DNA of 64,000 bases from JAPPHA01 sp963662705 (GTDB taxonomy: Bacteria > Pseudomonadota > Alphaproteobacteria > Rhodobacterales > Rhodobacteraceae). Within the stretch, counting starts at the first letter, position 1. Each line of letters starts with the position of its first letter. A program made the translations under genes and the position numbers. Below the pieces are notes generated by a model, which worked only from the letters and a program-made list of their open reading frames with translations, ran no database searches and was not told the DNA's origin. Of this stretch, positions 44,881-54,477 are shown in pieces. The stretch spans positions 5,022,001 to 5,086,000 of the forward strand of contig OY759767.1 of assembly GCA_963662705.2 (NCBI GenBank), in the 5' to 3' direction.

Positions 44881-45900
44881 ATGAGCGTCCGCGACCGCCT
44901 CGGTCTTCCCTTCCGGGACGGGCAACTCGCGGTGCCCGAAGCTGGATCAACCGTTGTCTGGAACGGGAGTCCCCGACCATTTTACGGATCGCTCCCTCGG
45001 GAGCGCGTCTATTTCGTTCAAGGTGACTGGCTAAGGTCGCAGCGATTTTCAAGGGACGGATTTCGTACCGGTACGACGAACACCGGACGCGCCTCCCTGG
45101 CGATCGTCGAGATCAACCGGTCAAGGAAGGCAACGCTTGGCCTGATCGGGATCGCCTATTCCGGTCTCGAGACAGGCGGCACGCTGGTTATCGACGGCAA
45201 TCGTGACATGGGCATAGACGGGATTCTCAACGCGGTCCGCTCGAGGCATCCCGTGAATGGATCGATTTCAAAGCAGCACGGTCGCGTGTTCTGGTTGACA
45301 CGCCATGCGAACGTGCCCGGGGATTTCCGGCAATGGAAACGCCTTCTCGAACCCCGCCGGAACGGCGACGGGTTCTTTACCGTCCCGAACCTGTTCAGTT
45401 CGGAAATGGTCGATCCGGGATCTGCACTCCTGGCGGACGCCCTTTCCAATCTTCGGGGTCATGGCGCAGATTTCGGATCCGGGTGGGGATGGCTTTCGGC
45501 TCAAGCCCTCGACAACAACCCGGGAATCGCGAGCCTGTCCCTGATCGACTGCGAATCCGAAGCGATTCGGTGCGCCCGGCTGAACGTACGCGACAACCGC
45601 GCCCGGTTTACCTGGGCGGACGTCATGAACTGCGCATTCGACCGGAAACTCGACTTCGTATTGATGAATCCCCCGTTCCATCGAATGACCATGCCCGATC
45701 CCGGCCTCGGAATCGGATTTGTTCGTCGTGCGGCCGCAGTTCTTCATCCATCAGGATCGCTTCACTTGGTGGCAAATCGCCACCTGCCCTACGAGGAGAC
45801 AGTGAAGTCCTGTTTCCGGTCATGGCAAACCGTAAGCGAGGCCGACGGATTCAAGGTTATCCAGGCGCGTAAACCGAGATCGCGGGTTCGACCTGGCTGA
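44881..45900 (+). CDS. RsmC-like class I SAM-dependent rRNA methyltransferase
   Basis: 339 residues from MSVRDRLGLPFRDGQLAVPE at 44881; the frame is open from 44770 but homology starts here. Two-domain RsmC/RlmG layout: a degenerate N-terminal domain and a C-terminal catalytic domain with HGADFGSGWGWLSAQAL (SAM site) and LDFVLMNPPFHRM (NPPF motif for N2-methylation of guanine). Role: probably m2G in 16S or 23S rRNA. Confidence 0.85.
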   Translation: MSVRDRLGLPFRDGQLAVPEAGSTVVWNGSPRPFYGSLPRERVYFVQGDWLRSQRFSRDGFRTGTTNTGRASLAIVEINRSRKATLGLIGIAYSGLETGGTLVIDGNRDMGIDGILNAVRSRHPVNGSISKQHGRVFWLTRHANVPGDFRQWKRLLEPRRNGDGFFTVPNLFSSEMVDPGSALLADALSNLRGHGADFGSGWGWLSAQALDNNPGIASLSLIDCESEAIRCARLNVRDNRARFTWADVMNCAFDRKLDFVLMNPPFHRMTMPDPGLGIGFVRRAAAVLHPSGSLHLVANRHLPYEETVKSCFRSWQTVSEADGFKVIQARKPRSRVRPG

Positions 45901-46093
45901 GCGCTGCGATATTCACTCGGCTGCCGATGTCGTGGTCGGGCCCGGCGGCCGGGATCGAACGAGCGCCGCCGGCCGCATTGAAAACGCGTCCTGACAGGAC
46001 CCTCGGATGACGTCCCCGCCGGATCGATCGAACCCCGATGACCTGGCAGGTACGCTTTCCGCCACCTGATAACCTCAAGCTCCACGAACGCGG
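45901..46093. other. Short intergenic gap between convergent genes
   Basis: About 190 bases, GC-rich, without a recognised gene. A T-loop-like word near 45952 is not part of a tRNA. Confidence 0.35.
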
Positions 46094-47032
46094 TCAGCCT
46101 TTCAGCCATCGGTTTGCACGCGGATCGCTGCGCAACCGGTCCGCCAACTCCACCCCGAGTTTTCCCGCGCCGTCGGACGGACCATTGATTTCCCCCTGTA
46201 TTCGCGACGATCCTGATGGATGCAGAATCTCGCAACGCAAACGGATTTCGGAATCCGTCAACTCGGCGAGCCCGGCGATCGCACTCCGGCACGAACCGCC
46301 AAGGCTTTCGAGAAACGCTCGTTCTGCCATCATCCTGACCGCGGTCGCCTGGTCCGTTGCCGAAGACAGTGATTCCACGAGTTCGTAATCATCCTCCCTG
46401 GCATCAATGCCGATTGCGCCCTGGCAAAGAGCCGGAAGCATTTCGCCCGGATCAAACGGCGCAGTTGCGTACTCGACGAGGTCGAGCCTCCGCAATCCGG
46501 CCATCGCAAGAATTGTCGCGTCTGCGTCCCCGCGGCCAAGCTTTCGTAACCGGGATTCCACGTTACCCCTGAACGCAACAACCTCCAGGTCCTGCCGCAA
46601 GGCCATGATCTGGCTGCGCCTGCGCGGGCTGCTCGTTCCGACCCGGGATCCTTTCGGCATTGATTCAAGGTTCGCATGGGACAAGGAGACCAGCGTGTCC
46701 CGTACATCTTCGCGCTCGAGATAGCAGCAGGTCCGGATTCCGCTGACCGCGTGACCTGGCCGGTCCTTCATCGAATGAACGGCGACATCGATTTTCCCTG
46801 CCAGCAGGGCATCATCGAGTTCACGGACAAACAGACCCTTGCCACCGATTTCGTACAGGGGCCGATCCTGGACGGCATCGCCGGTCGTCCTGATGGTCAC
46901 GACTTCCAACGCGGCCGGTTCGATATCGAAGCGCCCGATCAATAGCCGGCGGAACTTTTCGGCCTGGACACGCGCGAGCCGGGATCCCCGCGTTCCGATC
47001 CTCAGTCGGCCATGTGGCAAATTCAGTTCCAT
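46094..47032 (-). CDS. hemC: Porphobilinogen deaminase (hydroxymethylbilane synthase)
   Basis: About 312 residues. I prefer the ATG at 47032 (MELNLPHGRLRIGTRGSRLA), after AAGGG, over 47047. Features: RIGTRGSRLARVQAE, VHSMKDRP (active-site Asp region and Lys), GTSSPRRRSQIMALR, FRGNVESRLRKL and the dipyrromethane cofactor Cys in LGGSCRSAIAGLAE. Role: joins four porphobilinogens. Divergent from hemE. Confidence 0.96.
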   Translation of the reverse strand: MELNLPHGRLRIGTRGSRLARVQAEKFRRLLIGRFDIEPAALEVVTIRTTGDAVQDRPLYEIGGKGLFVRELDDALLAGKIDVAVHSMKDRPGHAVSGIRTCCYLEREDVRDTLVSLSHANLESMPKGSRVGTSSPRRRSQIMALRQDLEVVAFRGNVESRLRKLGRGDADATILAMAGLRRLDLVEYATAPFDPGEMLPALCQGAIGIDAREDDYELVESLSSATDQATAVRMMAERAFLESLGGSCRSAIAGLAELTDSEIRLRCEILHPSGSSRIQGEINGPSDGAGKLGVELADRLRSDPRANRWLKG

Positions 47033-47165
47033 CGCGACCCTTGCCATTCGATTCCATATGGCGTCCGGGGAAAAACGACGGACCGGCTTGAGGCTTCATG
47101 CCCGAGTCCGGAAATGGTATTGCCGTCCGCGGTCGCCGGCCGTTGAAACCAGGGAGAACTGTCAA

Positions 47166-48221
47166 CTGGATACATCTCGAAAATCCCTTCTCAAGGCATT
47201 GAACCGTGAGATCCTGCCGACGCCGCCTGTCTGGATGATGAGGCAAGCCGGTCGATACCTGCCTGAATACATGAAAACCAGAGCTCGTGCCGGGAGTTTC
47301 CTCAATCTGTGTTATACGCCGGAACTCGCCGCCGAGGTGACCATGCAACCGATACGGCGTTTCGGATTCGACGCGGCGATCCTGTTCGCCGACATCCTGC
47401 TTCTTCCCCATGCGCTGGGTTGCGAGCTTGACTTTCCGGAAGGGCGGGGGCCGCAATTGTCCGTCATCCGGAAATCCGAAGACCTGGGGAGGTTGGCTTC
47501 GGCTGGTGACATCCACCGAAAGCTCGAGCCCGTCTACCGAACGGTCCGGATTCTCGGGGACGCGTTGCCCGGCAATGTGGCATTGATCGGATTTGCCGGC
47601 GCACCATGGACAGTTGCGACCTATATGATCGCCGGCCGTGGAACCCCGGGACAGGAACCCGCGCACGCGATGCTCCGTGAGAACCGCCCCCTGTTCGATC
47701 AGCTGATGGAACTGCTCACCGACGCGACAATCCGCTACCTTGAGCAGCAGGTCAGGGCCGGTGCGGAAGTCCTGAAGATCTTCGACAGCTGGTCGGGAAG
47801 CCTGACCCGAGGCGAAGGCCTGTTCGATCGTTATTGCACGCGGATCCATGAACGAATTGTCAAGGCGCTCAACGCGAGCTGTCCGGATGTTCCCGTCATC
47901 GGATTCCCGAGGGGAGCGGGTCGGCATTATCGGGACTACGCAACCCGTACTGGCGTATCCGGACTGGCCCTCGACACCGGCGTCGACGTCGACTGGGCAG
48001 CGAAACATCTTCAGCCCGCAGCTTGCGTGCAGGGAAACCTCGATCCGCGTCTCATGGTTACCGGCGGCAGGAAACTCGTATCCGAGACCAGGAGAATTGT
48101 CGGGGCATTTGCGAATGGCCCGCACATATTCAACCTGGGGCATGGCATCACGCCGGACGGTGATCCCGACAATGTCCTGAAAATGCTCGATGCGGTTCGG
48201 GAGAATCCCTTGTGCCGCTGA
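47166..48221 (+). CDS. hemE: Uroporphyrinogen decarboxylase, apparent CTG start
   Basis: About 351 residues. Family start PPVWMMRQAGRYLPEYM is complete, with FADILLLPHALGCELDF, IGFAGAPWTVATYMIAG, IFDSWSGSLTRGEG and GNLDPRLMVTGG. The catalytic Asp lies in FADILLLP. No ATG, GTG or TTG lies near the expected start; AGGGAGA is eight bases before a CTG at 47166, giving a normal-length N-terminus (xDTSRKSLLKALN). Upstream in-frame TTG is about 26 codons away. Role: uroporphyrinogen III to coproporphyrinogen III. Confidence 0.9.
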   Translation: MDTSRKSLLKALNREILPTPPVWMMRQAGRYLPEYMKTRARAGSFLNLCYTPELAAEVTMQPIRRFGFDAAILFADILLLPHALGCELDFPEGRGPQLSVIRKSEDLGRLASAGDIHRKLEPVYRTVRILGDALPGNVALIGFAGAPWTVATYMIAGRGTPGQEPAHAMLRENRPLFDQLMELLTDATIRYLEQQVRAGAEVLKIFDSWSGSLTRGEGLFDRYCTRIHERIVKALNASCPDVPVIGFPRGAGRHYRDYATRTGVSGLALDTGVDVDWAAKHLQPAACVQGNLDPRLMVTGGRKLVSETRRIVGAFANGPHIFNLGHGITPDGDPDNVLKMLDAVRENPLCR

Positions 48222-48260
48222 GTATCCGGCGGGACAGGTAGCTACCTTCGGCGCAACCCT

Positions 48261-49151
48261 TCACTTCCACATGGCGACGGGAGGCATGCTCATCAGTACG
48301 GCGTCGACATCATGTCCTGATTCCAGGCCGAATCGCGTACCCCTGTCGTAGAGCAGGTTGAACTCGGCGTACCGCCCGCGTCTGGCCAACTGGATTTCCC
48401 GCTCCGCTTCTGTCCAGGTCTCGCGACGCCTCTGTTCGGCGATCGGCAGCCAGGCTTCGCCGAAAGCGCGCCCGACGCTCTGCACGAATGCGAAGTCGGC
48501 GTCACCGTCACCGGAATCGAGATCATCGAAAAAAATCCCGCCCGCCCCTCGTGCTTCCTGGCGATGCGGGATCCAGAAATACCTGTCTGCCCAGTCCCTG
48601 AATTGCGCATAGTATTCCGGGTCGTGTCGTTCGCAGATTTCCTGGATTGCGCGGTGGAACCTGTTCGTATCGTCCGCGTTTTCGAGGACGGGATTCAGGT
48701 CGATCCCTCCTCCGAACCATGTCGCAACGGGCGTCCAGAACATTCGCGTATTCATGTGGACCGCGGGGACCCTCGGGCTGTTCATGTGCGCAACGAGGGA
48801 GATCCCCGAAGCCCAGAACCGCGGGGCTTCCTTCAACCCCGGAATGTCGCGGCGCGCAGTCAGGGACGTGAGCATCCTGGAGTCGAGTCCTCCATGGACA
48901 GTCGACACGTTGACCCCGACCTTTTCGAACACCCGGCCGTCCCGCATGACCGACATGACGCCGCCGCCGGGTTCGCCCGTCCCCCGGCGCGCGGTGGTTC
49001 GGACTTCGAACCTTCCCGGTTCGCGGTCGGCGAGCGGTCCGGTTTCATGCCGGTCTTCAAGCGACTCGCAAAGCGCACGAATCTCGTCGCGCAGCGACCG
49101 AAACCAGTTCGCAACGCGCTGTCGCCGGGTGCCAATCTCTTTCTCCAACAA
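48261..49151 (-). CDS. hemF: Oxygen-dependent coproporphyrinogen III oxidase
   Basis: About 297 residues from a TTG at 49151 with AGGGG upstream; the open frame extends to 49262 without homology. Family blocks: MSVMRDGRVFEKVGVNVSTV, NTRMFWTPVATWFGGGIDLN, WADRYFWIPHRQEARGAGGI and the C-terminal EFNLLYDRGTRFGLESGHDV with LMSMPPVA. Role: two-step oxidative decarboxylation using O2. Convergent with hemE, so haem genes for three steps lie in one cluster. Confidence 0.95.
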   Translation of the reverse strand: MLEKEIGTRRQRVANWFRSLRDEIRALCESLEDRHETGPLADREPGRFEVRTTARRGTGEPGGGVMSVMRDGRVFEKVGVNVSTVHGGLDSRMLTSLTARRDIPGLKEAPRFWASGISLVAHMNSPRVPAVHMNTRMFWTPVATWFGGGIDLNPVLENADDTNRFHRAIQEICERHDPEYYAQFRDWADRYFWIPHRQEARGAGGIFFDDLDSGDGDADFAFVQSVGRAFGEAWLPIAEQRRRETWTEAEREIQLARRGRYAEFNLLYDRGTRFGLESGHDVDAVLMSMPPVAMWK

Positions 49152-49295
49152 AGAACCCCTTGTTGCGCGCTGCACGCCGCCACCTACCCGGCGACTCGTC
49201 CCGGCCCGTAAACGGAGTGGAAACCCGCGGACGTTCAGATCAGGACGTGCCGGTGCGCGCATGGCGTCACCCCGGGTTGCCCGGCGCCCAAACCG

Positions 49296-50510
49296 TCAAG
49301 CAGCCGCACGCGCCAGGGCGCACTGGTTCCAGAGCGCTGACAGCGCTCCGACAAGCTTGTCTATGTCGGCGTCATTGTGCAGGGGTGAAGGAGTGATCCG
49401 CAGGCGTTCAGTTCCACGTGGCACCGTCGGGTAATTGATCGGAGCAACATAGATCCCGTAGTCCCTGCGCAGAATCTCGCTGATCTGGCGGCATTTTTCC
49501 GGATCCTTGATCAGGACCGCGACGATATGGCTGCCGTGTCCAATGTGCGGGACGCCGACTGCGTCAAGACGTCGGCGAAGGCGCTCGACCTGGCGCCTCT
49601 GCTGCATTCGTTCCTGGTCGCTGGTCTTCAGATGGCGCACTGCCGCCAGGCTTGCAGCCGCAATCGCCGGGGGCAGCGAGGTCGTGAAGATGAATCCGCT
49701 GGCGAACGATCTGACGAAATCGCAGCAGGCCCGGGAGGCCGCGATGTATCCCCCCTGACATCCGAAGGCCTTTGCAAGCGTTCCTTCAACGATGGTGATC
49801 CTGTCTTCAATCCCGTCCCGTTCCGCAATTCCAGCGCCGCGACGGCCGTAGAGACCGACGGCGTGGACTTCATCCAGGTAGGTCATCGCCCCGTACCGTT
49901 CGGCAACATCACAGATCTCGCCGATCGGTGCGATGTCACCGTCCATCGAGTACAAGGACTCGAACGCGACGATTTTCGGAACATCCGGCGGATTCTCGCC
50001 CAGTTTTCGGTCAAGGTCCTCCACGTCATTGTGCCGCCAGATCAATTTCGTGGCACGAGAGTGGCGCATGCCCTCGATCATCGACGCGTGATTGGCCGAA
50101 TCCGAAAAGATGACAGTGCCGGGAATCCGCGACGCTATGGTTGAAAGCGTGCTCCAGTTGGCGACATATCCGGATGTGAACAGGAGTGCCGCTTCCTTGT
50201 TGTGGAGATCGGCAAGTTCCCGTTCCAGAAGCACATGGCAGTGATTGGTTCCCGAGATGTTGCGGGTCCCACCCGAACCGACCCCATAGCGGGAAATTGC
50301 ATCCTTCGCGGCCCGGATGACGGATTCGTGCTGCGCCATGCCGAGGTAATCGTTCGAACACCAAACCGTGATGTCGCTTTTACCGTCATGTTCATGGCTG
50401 GTAGCATCCGGAAAGCTGCCCCTTCGGCGTTCAATTTCCGCAAAGATCCGGTAATTGCCCTCTTCTTTCAGGGCATTGACGTGGTGCCGAAAAATGTCGT
50501 CAAATTCCAT
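49296..50510 (-). CDS. hemA: 5-aminolevulinate synthase
   Basis: 404 residues, full length. PLP enzyme: ITVWCSNDYLGMAQHESVI, GVGSGGTRNISGTNHCHVLL, YLDEVHAVGLYGRRGAGIAE and the PLP-binding Lys247 in EGTLAKAFGCQGGYIA. Role: condenses glycine and succinyl-CoA, the first step of the C4 haem route, diagnostic of alphaproteobacteria. About 145 bases upstream of hemF on the same strand, so co-transcription is possible. Confidence 0.97.
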   Translation of the reverse strand: MEFDDIFRHHVNALKEEGNYRIFAEIERRRGSFPDATSHEHDGKSDITVWCSNDYLGMAQHESVIRAAKDAISRYGVGSGGTRNISGTNHCHVLLERELADLHNKEAALLFTSGYVANWSTLSTIASRIPGTVIFSDSANHASMIEGMRHSRATKLIWRHNDVEDLDRKLGENPPDVPKIVAFESLYSMDGDIAPIGEICDVAERYGAMTYLDEVHAVGLYGRRGAGIAERDGIEDRITIVEGTLAKAFGCQGGYIAASRACCDFVRSFASGFIFTTSLPPAIAAASLAAVRHLKTSDQERMQQRRQVERLRRRLDAVGVPHIGHGSHIVAVLIKDPEKCRQISEILRRDYGIYVAPINYPTVPRGTERLRITPSPLHNDADIDKLVGALSALWNQCALARAAA

Positions 50511-50601
50511 GCCTGCATCGGTCCCATTCTGGTGATCGGCCGAATTCTGATCTGGCTGTCGTCACGGGCAAAGTGGCGTCCGATCACGGCCCCGGGTCGG
50601 G

Positions 50602-51345
50602 TTACGCGCCGTTACTGTCCTTGGACGGCAGGTTGAACAGTTTTTCCGCATCGCTCAGTGGGTTCTCGTCCGCATCCGTTTCACGTGCCGTGTCGGAAAG
50701 AGTGAAGTTTTCAAGTCCGCTGATCGACGATGGCATGCGGTACTCGGTTTCCATGTGCAGGGACTGCTCGGTCGATACCAGCGTTTTCCTCTGCTCCATT
50801 GTCATGGCTTCGCCGACTTTTTCCTTCTTTTTCATCGCCAGGCCGATCGCGGCATCGAGTTCGGTCTGCTTGCACAGCCCGAGCGCGACCGGATCCGTCG
50901 GCTGGATATTGGCCATGTTCCAGTGCGTACGCTCGCGTACGGACTTGATCGTCGGCCTCGTCGTGCCGATCAAGCGGGCGATCTGGCTGTCAGACAGTTC
51001 CGGGTGGAACCTGACCAGCCAATTGATTGCAGCCGGTTTGTCCTGGCGTTTGGACAGCGGTGTATAGCGGGTTTCCCGTCGCTTCGACCTGCTCTGCGTC
51101 AACAGGTCCTGTTTGAGTTTCAGGCTGTATTCGGGATCGCCTTGACCCTTCTCGATTTCCTCGGCGTCCAACTGGTTGCTCGCGACCGGATCCAGTCCCT
51201 TGATTCCGATTGCGAATTCGCCATCGGCGATGCCATTGACCTCGAGTTCATGCAAGCCGCAGAAATCGGCGATCTGCCTGAACGTCAGCGACGTGTTGTC
51301 GACAAGCCAAACGGCGGTGGCCGTCGCCATGATCGGAGTCGCCAT
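50602..51345 (-). CDS. trcR: Cell cycle transcriptional regulator TrcR (DUF1013)
   Basis: 247 residues. MATPIMATATAVWLVDNTSL and FRQIADFCGLHELEVNGIAD are the hallmark DUF1013 start, then KGLDPVASNQLDAEEIEKGQ and a mid-region HTH-like segment (SDSQIARLIGTTRPTIKSVR). Family knowledge: an alphaproteobacterial regulator that contacts RNA polymerase and the CtrA network. Single gene. Confidence 0.92.
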   Translation of the reverse strand: MATPIMATATAVWLVDNTSLTFRQIADFCGLHELEVNGIADGEFAIGIKGLDPVASNQLDAEEIEKGQGDPEYSLKLKQDLLTQSRSKRRETRYTPLSKRQDKPAAINWLVRFHPELSDSQIARLIGTTRPTIKSVRERTHWNMANIQPTDPVALGLCKQTELDAAIGLAMKKKEKVGEAMTMEQRKTLVSTEQSLHMETEYRMPSSISGLENFTLSDTARETDADENPLSDAEKLFNLPSKDSNGA

Positions 51346-51794
51346 TCTCGTACCTCGCTTGAACCGGAAGCAATTCCCCGGTCAGCCTCGCCGGATTTTC
51401 CAACGATGCAAATCCCTACCGGTTTAACCAACTCTATACTCGTACCGCTCGATGCCGAAAAGCATAATCCGGACTCCCGAAAAGGGAACCGTCGCCAGGG
51501 GGCCGCGTTCTCGGGAGTATTGTCGTAGTTCCGGTTCAGGCCGCCGCCAGTGATCGCCAAGTCCAGAACGGTGCGGCTGAGATTGTCCGGTTATGGTGCC
51601 ATGCTTCTGGGCATTACGTCCGACTTCGCTGAGGAGCACTGTTTTTCCCTCATCGTGGAGGCCGGCTTGCATGAAACTCCCGTTTGCCCCGATAACTTGT
51701 TCCACCGGATCGCAACATCGAACGTGAAGAGGAAGTTGTCGAGCCTGGCGCTTTCCGGAGAAAGGGTATCCGGTTCCAACGGCACAGGGGGTTC
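51346..51794. other. Intergenic, no gene seen
   Basis: About 450 bases upstream of trcR and before a hypothetical gene. No recognisable coding sequence; the trcR promoter should lie near 51350. Confidence 0.4.
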
Positions 51795-52196
51795 GTGAAT
51801 GGATTCATGAAGGGTTATGGAGAGTTCAGGAAGTTCATGGTGTCCGTGCATAGACTCCCTACAACTCAATCCCGGCGATCTTCGAGACTCGAATTGCCGT
51901 TTTGTCCGTTACCCGAATCACCGCCTCGACTAAACTTTGTCGACATCAATGACACCTTCGAATTCAGCGATGTTTCGCTTGCGATGCGCTTGGTCGAGTA
52001 CGCGCCAGTTCTCGCTCTGAAGGCCAAGCGTATGCTCAAGGCATTGGAAAACAAGGGGGCATATATAGATGGGTTGACAGTGCGATTACGCTGCCAGTTT
52101 CCGATCGATTTCACTGGTCGCAGGGATTGGGAACATCTGATTCGGACCCTGGATGATTCCTTGACAAATCAGGCAAGTCGTGCGATGCGCGTGTGA
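51795..52196 (+). CDS. Hypothetical protein
   Basis: 133 residues, perhaps shorter, as the ATG at 51807 or 51837 could be used. I recognise no family. The C-terminal half (KAKRMLKALENKGAYIDGLT, VRLRCQFPIDFTGRRDWEHL) looks like genuine protein with mixed helix and strand. It ends 57 bases before the tnpB element and may be a passenger or a truncated host gene. Confidence 0.35.
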   Translation: MNGFMKGYGEFRKFMVSVHRLPTTQSRRSSRLELPFCPLPESPPRLNFVDINDTFEFSDVSLAMRLVEYAPVLALKAKRMLKALENKGAYIDGLTVRLRCQFPIDFTGRRDWEHLIRTLDDSLTNQASRAMRV

Positions 52197-52253
52197 CGGG
52201 AAGGTGCTGATTTTCCCGTCACCAGACGAACCTTGTGCCGAAGGCCCGACCGC

Positions 52254-53583
52254 ATGAGCGAGACCTCCACATACCGCAACATCATCTACCGGCTTCTGCC
52301 AGGCTCCAGGGCCAACGCACGGCGCCTGGCCGGACAGGCGGGCGCCTGCCGCTTCGTCTGGAAAACCAAACTTGATATATGGCTTAACATGTTGTATTCA
52401 TGGCTATAACGACGGGAGAGAAAGCTGGCCTATAGGTGTTTTGTAGGTGAGAAAAGGAAAATTTTTTTCTCACACCATGCTGGGGCAGCACAATGACGCC
52501 TTTGAGGAGGCGAAGGCCAACGGGGAGAAACCTCCGTCGGTTTCGTTCTTCTCGCTCGGCAAGGAGTTCACCGGTCTCCGCAACGAAATCCCGTGGCTTT
52601 CGGAATACTCCTTCGCCATCACCCGGTACGTGCTCAAGTACCAGGCCGATGCGTGGAAGGCGTTCTTCAGGGGCGAGGCAGGACATCCACGCTTCAAGTC
52701 CCGCCACGGGTCGACGCCGTCCTTCACCATCCCCTGGGATGTCCGCATCGACGGGGACATGATCTCCATCCCGCGGGTTGGTCCCATGCGCATCCGTCGG
52801 AAGGGAGGCAACCCGTATCCCGAGGGCAAGCCGGTCAAGGCCGTGGTCAGGAAGATCGCCGGCAAGTGGTACGTCACCGTCTGCTACGAGGTCGAGGCGG
52901 AGGAACGTCCCGACACCGGGGTCTTGGCGGGCGTGGACATGAACGTCCGGCAGGTGGCGGTGGTGGACACGACCGGAGGGGCCGAGATCATCCCCGCGCC
53001 CGACACGGGCCGGCTTGATGCGAAGATCAGGCGCAACCAGCGCCGGCTTGCCCGCCAGCGCAAGGGGTCACGGCGGCGCACGAGAACCAGGCTCAGACTA
53101 CAGAGGCTCCAGCGAAAGCGGGCCAACAGACGCAGGAACTGGCAACACCGGGTTAGCCGCCGGATCGCGAACCGGGCGAGCACGGTGATTGTCGAGAAGC
53201 TCAACACCCGGGGCATGACGCGATCAGCAAAGGGCACGCTCGACAACCCAGGCACGAAGGTGAAGGCCAAGTCCGGTCTCAACCGGGAGATCCTCAACAC
53301 CGGCTGGCATGGCATGAAGGGGAAGCTCGGCTACAAGTGCTCAAATCTGATTGAGGTCAACCCTGCATACACCAGCCAGTCGTGCAACGCCTGCGGGTTC
53401 ACTGACCCGGAAAACCGGAACGACCGGAAATTCGAATGCGTGGCGTGCGGCCATGCCGATCACGCGGACCTGAATGCGGCCCGCAACATCTTGACCTCGG
53501 GGACTGGGGTGTCTGCACGGCGAGGGGCGTTGGCGCTGGCCACCCCTGTGACCCGTGAAACTGATCGAAAGCTGGCGGCGTGA
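52254..53583 (+). pseudogene. tnpB: IS200/IS605-type TnpB nuclease, interrupted near the N-terminus
   Basis: The N-terminal part starts at 52254 (MSETSTYRNIIYRLLPGSRA to CRFVWK) and runs into a stop near 52410. After about 110 foreign bases the frame resumes at HTMLGQHNDAFEEAKANGEK and is complete to the end. RuvC residues are present: Asp in LAGVDMNVRQVAVVD, Glu in STVIVEKLNTRGM, Asp in ADHADLNAARNI. The zinc finger is CNACGF...CVACG. Family role: RNA-guided nuclease of the transposon, normally with an omega RNA from the 3' end. The C-terminal part could be expressed from 52447. No tnpA is seen. Confidence 0.85.
52361..52473. other. ~110 bp AT-rich insertion inside tnpB
   Basis: Foreign to the TnpB frame and much more AT-rich than both sides. 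Its right end carries a perfect 9-base inverted repeat GTGAGAAAA / TTTTCTCAC around nine bases (52447-52473). Exact borders cannot be set without an uninterrupted relative. Confidence 0.6.
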
Positions 53584-53800
53584 CGCGCCGTCAACCCATC
53601 TTTATAAGTCCCAAAACAAGATATCGATTGATCGAGCGATAGCCGGCAATCCGTAACGCGGCCAAGGAGAAGGCGTGTGCGGCATTTCATGCAAGATCGA
53701 ACCGGGACTCGAGGTTGAGACCATCGTTCTTCGCATCCTTGAGCCGAGCGGCTCCCGAGCGGAACAACCCCGAAACCTCGTAGGTTGAGGGCGCTTCCGC
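53480..53800 (+). ncRNA. Candidate omega RNA / right end of the tnpB element
   Basis: By analogy with other tnpB elements, the guide RNA overlaps the tnpB 3' end and the right transposon end. The tract ends in structured sequence, with a hairpin AACCT-CGT-AGGTT at 53774-53786 and a GC-rich word following. I could not confirm the element's border, so both extent and existence are inferred. Confidence 0.3.
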
Positions 53801-53835
53801 CTTAGGCATGTCTCGCCACGAGATTGTCCGGGTAC

Positions 53836-54477
53836 TCATTCGCCATTCAGGCTCCCCTCCAGAACCACGTGAGGCCCTTGCAGGATACGGGTCAAAAACC
53901 CGGCCTTGGCCTTGCGTCGCTTCAGATACTCATCCGATGTGTAGAGCATCGGGTTCACGCGTCGACCGAGTCGGTCCTCGACCGGACCCACGGCAGTATA
54001 GATCGCTTCCAGCGTCAGATCGTCGGAAACGAGCAGGAGATCGATGTCGCTCGCCGCCGTGTCGCTGCGCCTGGCAACCGATCCGAACAACAGGGCCAAA
54101 ATCAGCTTGTTTGCGAACGGTTTGAGCGCTCCCCGAATGGACTCTTCCAGACCAGTCGTCTTGCGGACAATGCTGCAAATCTCGTCGAACAAAGGCGATT
54201 CGCGATTGGCCTGGTAGTGCTTGCGGTTGCCGACGTGCGAGACGACCGCAAGGCCGCTTCCGGCGAGTCGGGCTAACTCTCTCTGCACCGCGCCGCGTCC
54301 CGAACCTGCCAGGGCGATGATCTCGGTGACGAAGAATTCCCGGTCCGGCTGCCCGAAAAGAAGAGCAAGAACTCGCTGCTGTGTCGACGTGAATAACGCA
54401 TCGGCAAGTGCCGAGGTGCTGTAGTCGTTCCTTCTGAGAGTCACTGTCGCAACAGGTGTCGATGCTTTCGTACCCAT
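53836..54477 (-). CDS. HTH-nucleotidyltransferase protein (MNT-like)
   Basis: 213 residues from MGTKASTPVATVTLRRNDYS; the frame is open to 54537, but this ATG is the better start. N-terminal winged HTH (FFVTEIIALAGSGRGAVQRE, LARLAGSGLAVV) and C-terminal nucleotidyltransferase fold with GSVARRSDTAASDIDLLLVS, keeping the GSxAR and DxD signature. Relatives act as antitoxin-like nucleotidyltransferases or regulators. No HEPN partner is adjacent. A palindrome over its start codon suggests autoregulation. Confidence 0.8.
   Translation of the reverse strand: MGTKASTPVATVTLRRNDYSTSALADALFTSTQQRVLALLFGQPDREFFVTEIIALAGSGRGAVQRELARLAGSGLAVVSHVGNRKHYQANRESPLFDEICSIVRKTTGLEESIRGALKPFANKLILALLFGSVARRSDTAASDIDLLLVSDDLTLEAIYTAVGPVEDRLGRRVNPMLYTSDEYLKRRKAKAGFLTRILQGPHVVLEGSLNGE

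Noticed and set aside
45945..45985. GGGATCGAACGAGC, possible tRNA T-arm on the minus strand
   Set aside because: No matching acceptor or D-arm in the flanking sequence.
46821..48143. 440-residue minus-strand frame
   Set aside because: Antisense to hemE for nearly its whole length; no ribosome site or motif.
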